From an uncultured bacterium (GTDB taxonomy: Bacteria; Auribacterota; Tritonobacteria; UBA1439): a stretch of 5,122 nt of DNA. The translations under genes and the position numbers were made by a program. The stretch covers positions 1 through 5,122 of the forward strand of contig CALLYX010000110.1 of the NCBI GenBank assembly GCA_937858775.1, in the 5' to 3' direction. This document shows positions 1-5,122 of the stretch, one piece after another. How positions within the stretch are numbered: the first letter of the stretch is position 1; each line of letters opens with the position of its first letter. Under the pieces are notes generated by a model, which saw only the letters and a program-made list of their open reading frames with translations, did not search any database and was not told the origin of the DNA.

Positions 1-1
1 G

Positions 2-292
2 TACAGAAGTCATCATTGTGGAGCCTTAAGAATGTCGAACATAGGCAAAAAAGTAACTATTTCAGGATGGGTTCAAAAAGGGCGTGACCTCGGTGGACTA
101 ACCTTTGTGGATATCAGGGATAGGTATGGCGTGACCCAATTGGTTTTCAATATGGATGAAAACCCGGAACTTTGCACACAAGCCAGAAAACTGGGTAGAG
201 AGTTTGTCGTCCAGGCTACAGGTATCGTACGCGAGCGATCCAGCAAAAATGCCAATAGAGCTACAGGAGATATCGAAATAGAGGTCACCGCT
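2..292 (+). CDS. aspS: Aspartyl-tRNA synthetase, N-terminal fragment (chimeric 3' end)
   Basis: AspRS charges tRNA(Asp) with aspartate in the cytoplasm. Only the anticodon-binding OB-fold is present. The frame is open from position 2, reading YRSHHCGALRMSNIGKKVTI, and position 1 is probably the G of the true ATG just outside the window. This inference rests on the family N-terminus, MYRTHTCGELR-like in Bacteroidetes. The ATG at 32 is therefore internal. Visible family motifs are SGWVQ, GGLTFVDIRDRYG, TQLVF, KLGREFV and ERSSKN...TGDIEIEV. About 97 residues are seen, against roughly 580-590 for a full enzyme. The expected continuation (VLN...PPFTIED, then the catalytic core) is absent, because after about position 292 the sequence switches to unrelated high-GC coding sequence. 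Base composition is much more AT-rich than the rest of the window (25 G/C in 60 bases at 121-180). I am confident of the family. The fragment is probably foreign to this contig. Confidence 0.85.
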
Positions 293-421
293 CTGGCCGT
301 GCTGCTCGTGGCGGGCTGTGGGCGCGGCGGCGGAGGCGACTTCGAGGATCAGACGGCGAGGGTCACGGTGGACGGGCGGGTCACCACGTTCACCCTCGAC
401 GCCTGCGGGCTCGACCAGCAG
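293..421 (+). other. Fragment resembling an actinobacterial-type lipoprotein N-terminus
   Basis: This piece of about 43 codons lies between the aspS and cdsA fragments and is read in the same frame as both. It starts with the end of a hydrophobic signal segment (LAVLL) and an LVAGC lipobox whose cysteine is encoded at 317-319. A glycine-rich linker (GRGGGG) follows, then a soluble stretch, DFEDQTARVTVDGRV and TTFTLDACGLDQQ. From memory, this pattern occurs in small actinobacterial lipoproteins of unknown function. No database search was possible. The start codon, the positively charged signal n-region and everything after DQQ are missing, so it cannot be a functional gene here. Codons are strongly G/C-ending, unlike the aspS piece before it. 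The exact borders are uncertain by several codons. It could also be a linker within a real fusion, but nothing in AspRS or CdsA families contains such a segment. Confidence 0.45.
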
Positions 422-772
422 GTCGCCTACCTGGTGGGCAAGGCGGTCGGCCGGCACAAGCTCATCCCGCGCGTCAGCCCGGGAAAGACATGGGAGGGGG
501 CGGCCGCGAACCTCGCGGGCGGCGTCGCGGGCGGCGTCGCCGCGTGGGGGCTTTTCCCATGCGGCCTCACGCTTCCCCGCGCGCTTCTCCTCGGGGCCGT
601 TCTCAGCGCGGCGGGACAGGCCGGGGACCTCGCGGAGTCGGCGATGAAGCGCGGCGCCGGCGTGAAGGACTCCGGGGGGTTCATCCCCGGGATGGGGGGG
701 ATCCTCGACGTGGTGGACAGTCTCCTGCTCGCCCTCCCCGCCATGTACATTCTCACGCCGGGCGCCTGGTGA
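422..772 (+). CDS. cdsA: Phosphatidate cytidylyltransferase, C-terminal part (5' end replaced)
   Basis: CdsA is an integral membrane enzyme that makes CDP-diacylglycerol from phosphatidate and CTP, the precursor of bacterial phospholipids. The visible part starts at AYLVGKAVGRHKLIPRVSPG, followed by KTWEG, which is the cytoplasmic motif of the family. It continues through two hydrophobic segments (around LAGGVAGGVAAWGLF and LPRALLLGAVLSAAGQAGDL) to the C-terminal signature ESAMKRGAGVKDSGGF, IPGMGGILDVVDS, and a last membrane segment ending in GAW and TGA at 770-772. The acidic residues of KD and LD expected to coordinate metal are kept. Two usual signature residues differ: His is Met in GMGG and Arg is Val in LDVVD. 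About 117 residues remain of a protein normally 260-290 long. The N-terminal membrane helices are missing because the sequence is joined to unrelated DNA near 413-427. The stop lies 39 bases before dxr, which fits the common cdsA-dxr-rseP operon. Confidence 0.88.
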   Translation, partial: VAYLVGKAVGRHKLIPRVSPGKTWEGAAANLAGGVAGGVAAWGLFPCGLTLPRALLLGAVLSAAGQAGDLAESAMKRGAGVKDSGGFIPGMGGILDVVDSLLLALPAMYILTPGAW

Positions 773-800
773 CGGCCGCGGGGGGCTCCGGGAACGCGTG

Positions 801-804
801 AAGG
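801..804 (+). promoter_or_regulatory. Ribosome binding site of dxr
   Basis: AAGG, within AAGGCGG, lies seven bases before the ATG at 812, a normal Shine-Dalgarno distance. It supports 812 as the dxr start, which also places the GSTGSIG nucleotide-binding motif at residues 8-14 as expected for the family. Confidence 0.6.
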
Positions 805-811
805 CGGACGA

Positions 812-1955
812 ATGAGAACGATCGTCGTCCTCGGCTCGACGGGTTCGATCGGGGCGAACACATTGAAGGTCGTCGACGCCTTCCCGGACGAGCTGCGCGT
901 CGCGGGCCTCTGCGTGTGCCGCAACATCGCCGCCCTCGGGGAACAGATCGCCCGTTTCCGGCCGCGCCTCGTGGCGGTAGGAGACGAGGCGAAGGCCCGC
1001 GAGCTGCGCGCGCTCGTCGGGGGCGCGGTCGAGGTGGCGGGGGGGGGAGGCGGGCATCGCCCGGCTCGCCGCGATGCCCGGGGCGGACACCGTCGTCTCC
1101 GCCATGGTCGGCGCCGCCGGCCTCGTCCCCACGCTCGCCGCGGTGCGGGCGGGGAAGAGGGTCGCGCTCGCCAACAAGGAGGTCCTCGTCTGCGCCGGGG
1201 AGATCGTCATGGGCGAGGCCGTGAAGCGGGGGGCGGAGGTCCTCCCCGTCGACAGCGAGCACAGCGCCATCCACCAATGCCTCCGCGCAGGGGAGCGCGG
1301 GGAGGTGAGGCGTATCATCCTCACGGCATCGGGGGGGCCGTTCCTCAGGTCGTCGAAGGCGGAGATGGCCCGGGCCACGCCGGAGGCGGCGCTCAGGCAC
1401 CCTCGCTGGAAGATGGGCAGGAAGGTGAGCATAGACTCGGCTACGATGATGAACAAGGCGCTCGAAATGATAGAGGCGCGGTGGCTCTTCGGCTTGCCGC
1501 CGGACCGAATCGACGTCCTCGTGCACCCGGAGAGCGTGGTCCATTCGCTCGTGGAATTCGAGGACGGGTCGGTGATCGCCCAGCTCAGCCTCGCGGATAT
1601 GCGCATCCCCATCCAGTACGCCCTCCTCCACCCGCGCCGCGCGGCGGGGCCGTGGGGCGCGCTGCGCCTCGACCGCCTCGGCGCGCTCCGTTTCGAGGCC
1701 CCCGACCCGGGGCGCTTCCCGGCGCTCGCCCTCGCCAGGGCGGCGATGGCCGCGGGCGGGACGATGCCGGCGGTCATGAACGCCGCGAACGAGGTGGCCG
1801 TACAGCGCTTTCTCGCCGGGCGGCTTCCCTTCACCGGCATCGCGGCGCTGGTCGAGGATGTGATGCGGGGGCACTCGGCCGCCGCCTCCCCGACGATCGA
1901 CGATATCATCCGCGCCGACGGGTGGGCGAGGCGCCGCGCCGGGGGGGCGTCATGA
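812..1955 (+). CDS. dxr: 1-deoxy-D-xylulose 5-phosphate reductoisomerase, with one-base frameshift
   Basis: DXR rearranges and reduces 1-deoxy-xylulose 5-phosphate to 2-C-methyl-erythritol 4-phosphate with NADPH, the committed step of the MEP isoprenoid pathway, in the cytoplasm. The reading frame starts at 812 and is broken at nine consecutive G (1039-1047). Removing one G gives V-E-V-A-G-G-E-A-G-I-A-R-L and a continuous 380-residue protein, the normal family length. Visible in corrected numbering are the NADPH site GSTGSIG (8-14), ALANKEVLV (118-126; many homologues have Ser at this Val), the metal ligands D147 and E149 in PVDSEH, the substrate loop HPRWKMGRK (196-204) with W199, and MMNKALEMIE with N214, K215 and E218. 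The C-terminal helical domain (MPAVMNAANEVAV onward) is complete. The TGA at 1953-1955 overlaps the rseP start. As it stands, a gene caller would start at the internal ATG 1074 and lose the NADPH-binding N-terminus. A sequencing or assembly error is the likeliest cause. Confidence 0.93.
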
Positions 1956-3388
1956 ACGCCGCCGCCGCGGGCCTCTTCGCCCTGCTTCCCGAGAACACAC
2001 TCCCGGTCCTGTTCGGCGCGGCCGCCCTCGGACTCGTGGTCTTCCTGCACGAGCTCGGGCATTTCGTCGTCGCCAAGGCCTGCGGCATACGGGTCGAGGT
2101 CTTCTCCATCGGCTTTCCCCCCAGGATGTGCGGCTTCAGGTTCGGGGAGACAGAGTACCGCCTCTCCTGGATCCTCTTCGGCGGGTACGTCAAGCTCGCG
2201 GGGATGGAGTACGAGAAGGGTGTCGATCCGCGCGGCGTGGAGCGCGGATACCACGCCAGCCCCCTATGGGTGAAGCTGGCCGTGTGCGCATGCGGGCCGG
2301 CGATGAATATCCTCACTGCGTTTCTCTTCTTCACCTACCTCTACGCGGCCGGCTTCCCCGTCCCGGCCAACATGGAGAGCACGGTCATCGGCGCCGTCGT
2401 CGCCGGCTCCCCCGCGGAGAGGGCCGGCCTTGCGCCGGGTGACCGCGTCCTAGCGGTCAATGGGAGGCCGGTGGAGAGATGGGAGGAGGTCAACAAGTCG
2501 ATAGTCTACGCGACCACCCCGGCGGTCGAGATCGCCTACTCCAGGGACGGCGCGCGGCGCGTGGAGCGCATCGTCCCCGATGCGGACGAGAGGCTGCGCT
2601 TGAAGAGGATCGGGATCCTTCCGGCCGATCTCCTCTCCTTCAGCGTCATGAAAGACTCTCCCGCCGCCGAGGGGGGGATGCGGGACGGCGACTTCATCGT
2701 GAGCGCGGGCGGGGAGCGGATCTATTCGTTCGACCGGCTTCTCCAGGTGATCCGCGCCCACGACGGACAGGCCCTGCGTCTCGGCCTGCTCCGCGCCGGG
2801 AAACCGGCGGCGGCGACGGTGGTCCCGCGCGAGCTCCCCGCCGGGATCTTTCCCGCGGCGCCCGGCGCCGCGGGGCCGAAGGGGCCGGCGATCGGCGTCG
2901 CGCTGCGGACCTCCGTTGGCATGGACGAACTCGAAGCGAACGGCCTCGTCGTCTACATCTACCGCGATCCGTTCACGTGGATGGCGCGGAACCTCCAGGA
3001 GATGTATCTGACATTGAGGGGGCTGCTGATGCGGGCGATCTCCCCACGCGGGCTCGCCGGGGCGATCGGCATCGTGCAGATCATGAGCTATTTCATGAGG
3101 GCGGGGTTCCGGCAGTTCGCCTACATAATGGCGGTGATCAGCGTGAACCTGGGCGTGCTGAACCTCCTCCCCATCCCCGTCCTCGACGGCGGGCATATCG
3201 CGGTCGCCCTGGTCGAGGGCGTGCGGCGGCGGCCGCTCAGCGCCACGGTGATGGCCGCGCTGCAGAACGTCTTCGTGGCGCTCCTCATCGCCTTCATGCT
3301 CCTGGTCTCCGCGAATGACGTCGTCCGCATCTGGGGGGAGAAGATAGCGTGGCTGATGGAGAAGCCGCCCGCCGCGGAGAAGCGCTGA
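1952..3388 (+). CDS. rseP: RIP metalloprotease RseP (site-2 protease family)
   Basis: This is an intramembrane zinc metalloprotease that cleaves membrane-embedded anti-sigma factors in envelope-stress signalling and clears remnant signal peptides. It is 478 residues, near the upper end of the usual 420-470. The first membrane helix (about 18-38) carries the zinc motif HELGH at 33-37. FGGYVKLAGM at 76-85 is the conserved membrane-reentrant loop. GPAMN at 115-119 lies in the second helix (about 107-133). Two PDZ domains follow at about 143-208 (GSPAERAGLAPGDRV) and 225-293 (DSPAAEGGMRDGDFI). The third helix holds NLLPIPVLDGGH at 404-415, with D412 as the third zinc ligand, and the last helix is about 436-455. 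A proline-, alanine- and glycine-rich stretch at 301-312 may be a flexible linker. The ATG at 1952 overlaps the dxr TGA by four bases (ATGA), so translational coupling is likely. All catalytic residues are present, so it should be active. The substrate is unknown. Confidence 0.95.
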   Translation: MNAAAAGLFALLPENTLPVLFGAAALGLVVFLHELGHFVVAKACGIRVEVFSIGFPPRMCGFRFGETEYRLSWILFGGYVKLAGMEYEKGVDPRGVERGYHASPLWVKLAVCACGPAMNILTAFLFFTYLYAAGFPVPANMESTVIGAVVAGSPAERAGLAPGDRVLAVNGRPVERWEEVNKSIVYATTPAVEIAYSRDGARRVERIVPDADERLRLKRIGILPADLLSFSVMKDSPAAEGGMRDGDFIVSAGGERIYSFDRLLQVIRAHDGQALRLGLLRAGKPAAATVVPRELPAGIFPAAPGAAGPKGPAIGVALRTSVGMDELEANGLVVYIYRDPFTWMARNLQEMYLTLRGLLMRAISPRGLAGAIGIVQIMSYFMRAGFRQFAYIMAVISVNLGVLNLLPIPVLDGGHIAVALVEGVRRRPLSATVMAALQNVFVALLIAFMLLVSANDVVRIWGEKIAWLMEKPPAAEKR

Positions 3389-3415
3389 CGGCGACGGGCG
3401 CCGCCGTTTCGGGCC

Positions 3416-3423
3416 GGATGGGG
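3416..3423 (+). promoter_or_regulatory. Probable ribosome binding site of ispG
   Basis: GGATGGGG ends five bases before the ATG at 3429, in the 40-base gap after the rseP stop. It is a loose match to a Shine-Dalgarno sequence, and GC-rich background makes such matches common. The ATG at 3419 within it is out of frame with ispG and is not the start. Confidence 0.4.
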
Positions 3424-3428
3424 CCGCA

Positions 3429-4511
3429 ATGAAAATCCCGGGGAGGAAGACGCGCCGGATCATGCTCGGCGGAGTCGCGATCGGCGGCGGGGCGCCCGTC
3501 TCCGTCCAGTCGATGACGAAGACCCCCACGGCGGATGTCGGGGCCGTCGTGGCGCAGATCGCGCGGCTCGCGCGCGCCGGGTGCGAGATCGTCAGGGTCG
3601 CGGTCCCGGACGAGGCCTCCGCCCGCGCGGTCGGGGCGATCCGGGGGGCGGTCTCCATCCCGATCATAGCCGACATCCATTTCGACCACCGCCTCGTCCT
3701 CGCCGCGATCGCGCATGGGGCCGACGGGGTGCGGATCAACCCCGGAAACATCGGCGGCGCGGGGCGGGTCGCCGAGGTGGCGCGGGCCGCCTCGGCGCGC
3801 GGGATCCCGATACGCGTCGGCGTGAACGCCGGCTCGGTGGAAAAGGGGATACTGCGGAAGCACGGCGGGCCGACCCCGGCGGCGCTCGCCGAGAGCGCCC
3901 TCGCCGGCGTGCGGATGCTGGAGGACGCCGGGCACGGGATCGTCAAGATCTCGGTGAAGGCGTCATCGGTCCGCGACACGATCGAGGCGTACGAGCTGAT
4001 CTCCAGGGCGACGCGCCACCCGCTCCACATAGGCGTCACGGAGGCCGGTCCCCCGCTCATCTCCGCGGTCAGGTCCTCGGCGGCCCTCGGCCGCCTGCTC
4101 CTCGGAGGGATCGGGGACACGCTCCGGGTCTCAGTGACGGGCGACCCGGTCGCGGAGGTCCTCATCGCGCGGGAGCTGCTCCAGTCCCTCGGCCTGCGTT
4201 CGTTCGGGCCCACGATCGTCTCGTGTCCGACCTGCGGCCGCACCGGGATCGACGTGGTGCGGACGGTCGAGGAGGTGCAGGGCGCGCTCGCGGACGTGCG
4301 CGCCCCGCTCACGGTGGCGATCATGGGATGCGTCGTGAACGGCCCCGGCGAGGCGCGCGAGGCGGACGTGGGCATCGCCGGGGGGAAGGGGGAGGGGATC
4401 ATCTTCAGGAAGGGGAAGATCGTCCGGAAGGTGAGGGAGAGGGACCTCGTCCGGGCCCTCCTCGATGAAATCGCGGGCGTCCTCGGCGAATCGCCGGGGC
4501 CGGACAAGTAG
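3429..4511 (+). CDS. ispG: 4-hydroxy-3-methylbut-2-en-1-yl diphosphate synthase
   Basis: IspG (GcpE) converts 2-C-methyl-erythritol 2,4-cyclodiphosphate to HMBPP, the penultimate step of the MEP pathway, with a [4Fe-4S] cluster and an external electron donor. The 360-residue protein matches the compact two-domain bacterial form. The N-terminal TIM barrel (about 1-245) shows VQSMT at 26-30, ADIHFDH at 81-87, RINPGNIG at 102-109 and RVGVNAGS at 129-136. The C-terminal cluster domain has the three cysteine ligands C266 and C269 (SCPTCGRT) and C301 (MGCVVNGPGEA), with E308 as the expected fourth ligand. There is no sign of the extra inserted domain found in plant and chlamydial enzymes. It ends in TAG at 4509-4511. 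It lies 40 bases after rseP on the same strand and is probably co-transcribed with dxr and rseP, placing an early and a late MEP enzyme in one transcript. No frameshift or missing active-site residue is seen. Confidence 0.96.
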   Translation: MKIPGRKTRRIMLGGVAIGGGAPVSVQSMTKTPTADVGAVVAQIARLARAGCEIVRVAVPDEASARAVGAIRGAVSIPIIADIHFDHRLVLAAIAHGADGVRINPGNIGGAGRVAEVARAASARGIPIRVGVNAGSVEKGILRKHGGPTPAALAESALAGVRMLEDAGHGIVKISVKASSVRDTIEAYELISRATRHPLHIGVTEAGPPLISAVRSSAALGRLLLGGIGDTLRVSVTGDPVAEVLIARELLQSLGLRSFGPTIVSCPTCGRTGIDVVRTVEEVQGALADVRAPLTVAIMGCVVNGPGEAREADVGIAGGKGEGIIFRKGKIVRKVRERDLVRALLDEIAGVLGESPGPDK

Positions 4512-4603
4512 CAACCCGGCCCGCCCCATTCATCCCTGCAACGTTTTCCAGGCCGTAGCGCCGCGGGGGATGTCCACGGCATCACCCGAATCTCCCGAGA
4601 AGG

Positions 4604-4651
4604 CGCGCGGCGGCGGGCGGACCGGCCCGCCGCGTGCGTCCGCGCGTTTTT
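4604..4651 (+). terminator. Putative intrinsic terminator after ispG
   Basis: An inner 8-9 bp G/C stem pairs 4610-4618 (GCGGCGGGC) with 4625-4633 (GCCCGCCGC) around the six-base loop GGACCG. As an alternative or extension, CGCGCGG at 4604-4610 pairs with CCGCGCG at 4640-4646, with a bulge at 4633-4639, so the full stem ends directly before TTTTT at 4647-4651. It lies about 90-140 bases after the ispG stop, where the operon should end before the convergent cupin gene. The T-run is short and GC-rich DNA folds readily, so this is a good candidate but not certain. Confidence 0.55.
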
Positions 4652-4740
4652 CGTCACCCCCCATCGCGCCGGGGGGGCGGCGGGCGCATCCGCTTCGCGC
4701 CATACATACGGCAGGCGCGCAATCCCGGGGCGCCGTATCC

Positions 4741-4777
4741 GCCCGCGCGGCATGATGAAAAGAAGCTCCGCGCGGGC
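4741..4777. repeat. Perfect 10-bp inverted repeat with 17-base spacer
   Basis: GCCCGCGCGG at 4741-4750 is perfectly complementary to CCGCGCGGGC at 4768-4777. They flank the comparatively A-rich spacer CATGATGAAAAGAAGCT. The hairpin lies about 85 bases beyond the cupin stop, in the space between two convergent genes, so an mRNA 3'-end stabilising or rho-linked role is possible. Neither strand has a T-run after the stem, so it is not a classical intrinsic terminator. Function is unknown. Confidence 0.5.
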
Positions 4778-4860
4778 AACGCCGAGGCGCATCCCGCGAA
4801 ATACCGGGGGAAATCGGCCCAGTCGAAGCACTTCCCGGGAAGGGGCGCCCCGGCGCGCGC

Positions 4861-5122
4861 TCAGTAATACACCGCCAGCCAGACCGTCTCCCGGTCCGGG
4901 TCGGTCCACTCCACGCGGTGCCGCACGTGCGCCGGGATCGCCACGTGGTCGCCTGGGGAGAGAAGCCGCGGCGCGGTCTCCCCGTCGAAGAGCACGCCCG
5001 CGCCGCCCTTGAGCACAAGCACCCACCCGCTCTTCTCCCTGTCGTACCAGAACCCGGGGGGGGAGGCGTGGCCGGGCGGGGAGACCACCCGCTCGATGGT
5101 GACGGCGGAGGAGTGCACGAGG
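4861..5122 (-). CDS. Small cupin-domain protein, N-terminus beyond the window
   Basis: The minus strand encodes the C-terminal part of a single-domain cupin ending ETVWLAVYY with TGA (complement of 4861-4863). Reading from the GTG at 5116-5118 gives VTIERVVSPPGHASPPGFWY, then WVLVLKGGAGVLFDGE, LSPGDHVAIPAH and HRVEWTDPD. Together these form the two conserved cupin strands-and-turn motifs, with possible metal ligands H17 in the first and H64 and H67 in the second (numbered from that GTG). From memory, small bacterial cupins of this kind are about 105-115 residues. The frame stays open to the window edge, so the true start probably lies about 20-25 codons upstream and the GTG is internal. At the usual Glu before WV (EWV in many relatives) this protein has Gly, so metal binding may differ. 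The molecular function of this subgroup is not established. It is transcribed convergently to the ispG operon and is probably unrelated to it. Confidence 0.8.
   Translation of the reverse strand, partial: LVHSSAVTIERVVSPPGHASPPGFWYDREKSGWVLVLKGGAGVLFDGETAPRLLSPGDHVAIPAHVRHRVEWTDPDRETVWLAVYY

Larger units (their letters stand above)
4512..4860. other. Intergenic region between convergent ispG and cupin gene
   Basis: This region of about 350 bases shows no credible gene. The open frames crossing it are rich in Arg, Pro, Ala and Gly with no recognisable family, as expected for chance frames in very GC-rich DNA. It holds the putative terminator at 4604-4651, the perfect inverted repeat at 4741-4777, and two short palindromes next to the cupin stop, CTTCCCGGGAAG at 4831-4842 and GGGGCGCCCC at 4842-4851. 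No promoter, tRNA or riboswitch could be recognised. Confidence 0.6.

Noticed and set aside
1039..1047. G-run as a phase-variation switch of dxr
   Set aside because: Phase-variable tracts normally control surface or accessory functions. A housekeeping isoprenoid enzyme inside an operon is an unlikely target, and runs of seven or eight G are frequent throughout this window without frameshifts.
98..2254. A 718-codon open frame on the minus strand
   Set aside because: It runs antisense to the aspS fragment, cdsA, dxr and rseP, all of which have clear family motifs. Its translation is Arg/Pro/Ala-rich without any recognisable domain, as expected for the mirror frame of GC-rich genes.
3581..4468. 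A 295-codon plus-strand frame inside ispG
   Set aside because: The Arg/Gly-rich translation lies wholly within ispG, which has all catalytic residues in the other frame.
4465..4755. A 96-codon frame after ispG as a possible small gene
   Set aside because: It begins inside ispG, is Arg/Pro/Ser-rich, crosses the putative terminator and shows no ribosome binding site or recognisable motif.
4741..4777. Inverted repeat as an intrinsic terminator for the cupin gene
   Set aside because: On the minus strand the bases after the stem (below 4741) are GC-rich with no T-run, and none is present on the plus strand either.
2450..5026. An 858-codon open frame on the minus strand
   Set aside because: It is antisense to rseP and ispG and crosses the intergenic region and the cupin gene. 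Low-complexity composition and no homology features mark it as a chance frame. Its equal length to the dxr-rseP run-on frame is coincidence.
5116..5118. GTG as the true start of the cupin gene
   Set aside because: The frame stays open to the window edge, and homologues of this type usually have about 20-25 more N-terminal residues, so the gene is treated as partial.
1..5122. CRISPR array, tRNA or rRNA genes, insertion sequence
   Set aside because: No regularly spaced direct repeats, no cloverleaf-like segment, no ribosomal RNA sequence and no transposase motif were seen.

Overview
The body of this window, from about position 420 to the end, is very GC-rich bacterial DNA. Sample lines counted by hand give about 65-73% GC. 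It carries the tail of a conserved envelope and isoprenoid operon in the order cdsA (3' end) - dxr - rseP - ispG, all on the + strand. A putative intrinsic terminator follows. A convergent minus-strand cupin gene is cut by the right edge. Gene order and operon logic are typical of many bacteria that use the MEP pathway. The host lineage cannot be fixed from the sequence. The CdsA C-terminal signature reads GMGG..LDVVD instead of the usual GHGG..LDRID, which recalls PVC-type and neighbouring uncultured phyla, but this is only a hint. The many G-runs and chimeric left edge suggest a metagenome-derived contig.

Layout. Positions 1-292 hold the N-terminal, OB-fold part of an aspartyl-tRNA synthetase of Bacteroidetes type, at clearly lower GC (one line counted at 42%). 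Positions ~293-421 hold a short GC-rich piece resembling the start of an actinobacterial-type lipoprotein, with an LVAGC lipobox. Positions 422-772 are the C-terminal part of CdsA. These three unrelated pieces are joined in frame into one 246-codon ORF (32-772), most plausibly by mis-assembly rather than biology. Next come dxr (812-1955, frameshifted at a run of nine G), rseP (1952-3388, overlapping the dxr stop by ATGA), and ispG (3429-4511). Positions 4512-4860 are non-coding as far as I can see, with a hairpin plus T5 and a second perfect inverted repeat. Positions 4861-5122 (-) are the C-terminal part of a small cupin protein.

How the genes work together. DXR makes the committed intermediate of the MEP pathway, and IspG performs its penultimate step. 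The resulting isoprenyl diphosphates feed undecaprenyl phosphate for cell-wall synthesis. CdsA supplies CDP-diacylglycerol for phospholipids. RseP is the site-2 intramembrane protease of envelope-stress signalling and membrane peptide clearance. The cluster is therefore a membrane and envelope supply unit.

I found no convincing previously undescribed system. The items that most deserve checking are the three-part in-frame chimera at the left edge and the single-base frameshift in dxr. Because of the frameshift, the unshifted reading frame runs without a stop from the dxr start to the end of rseP.
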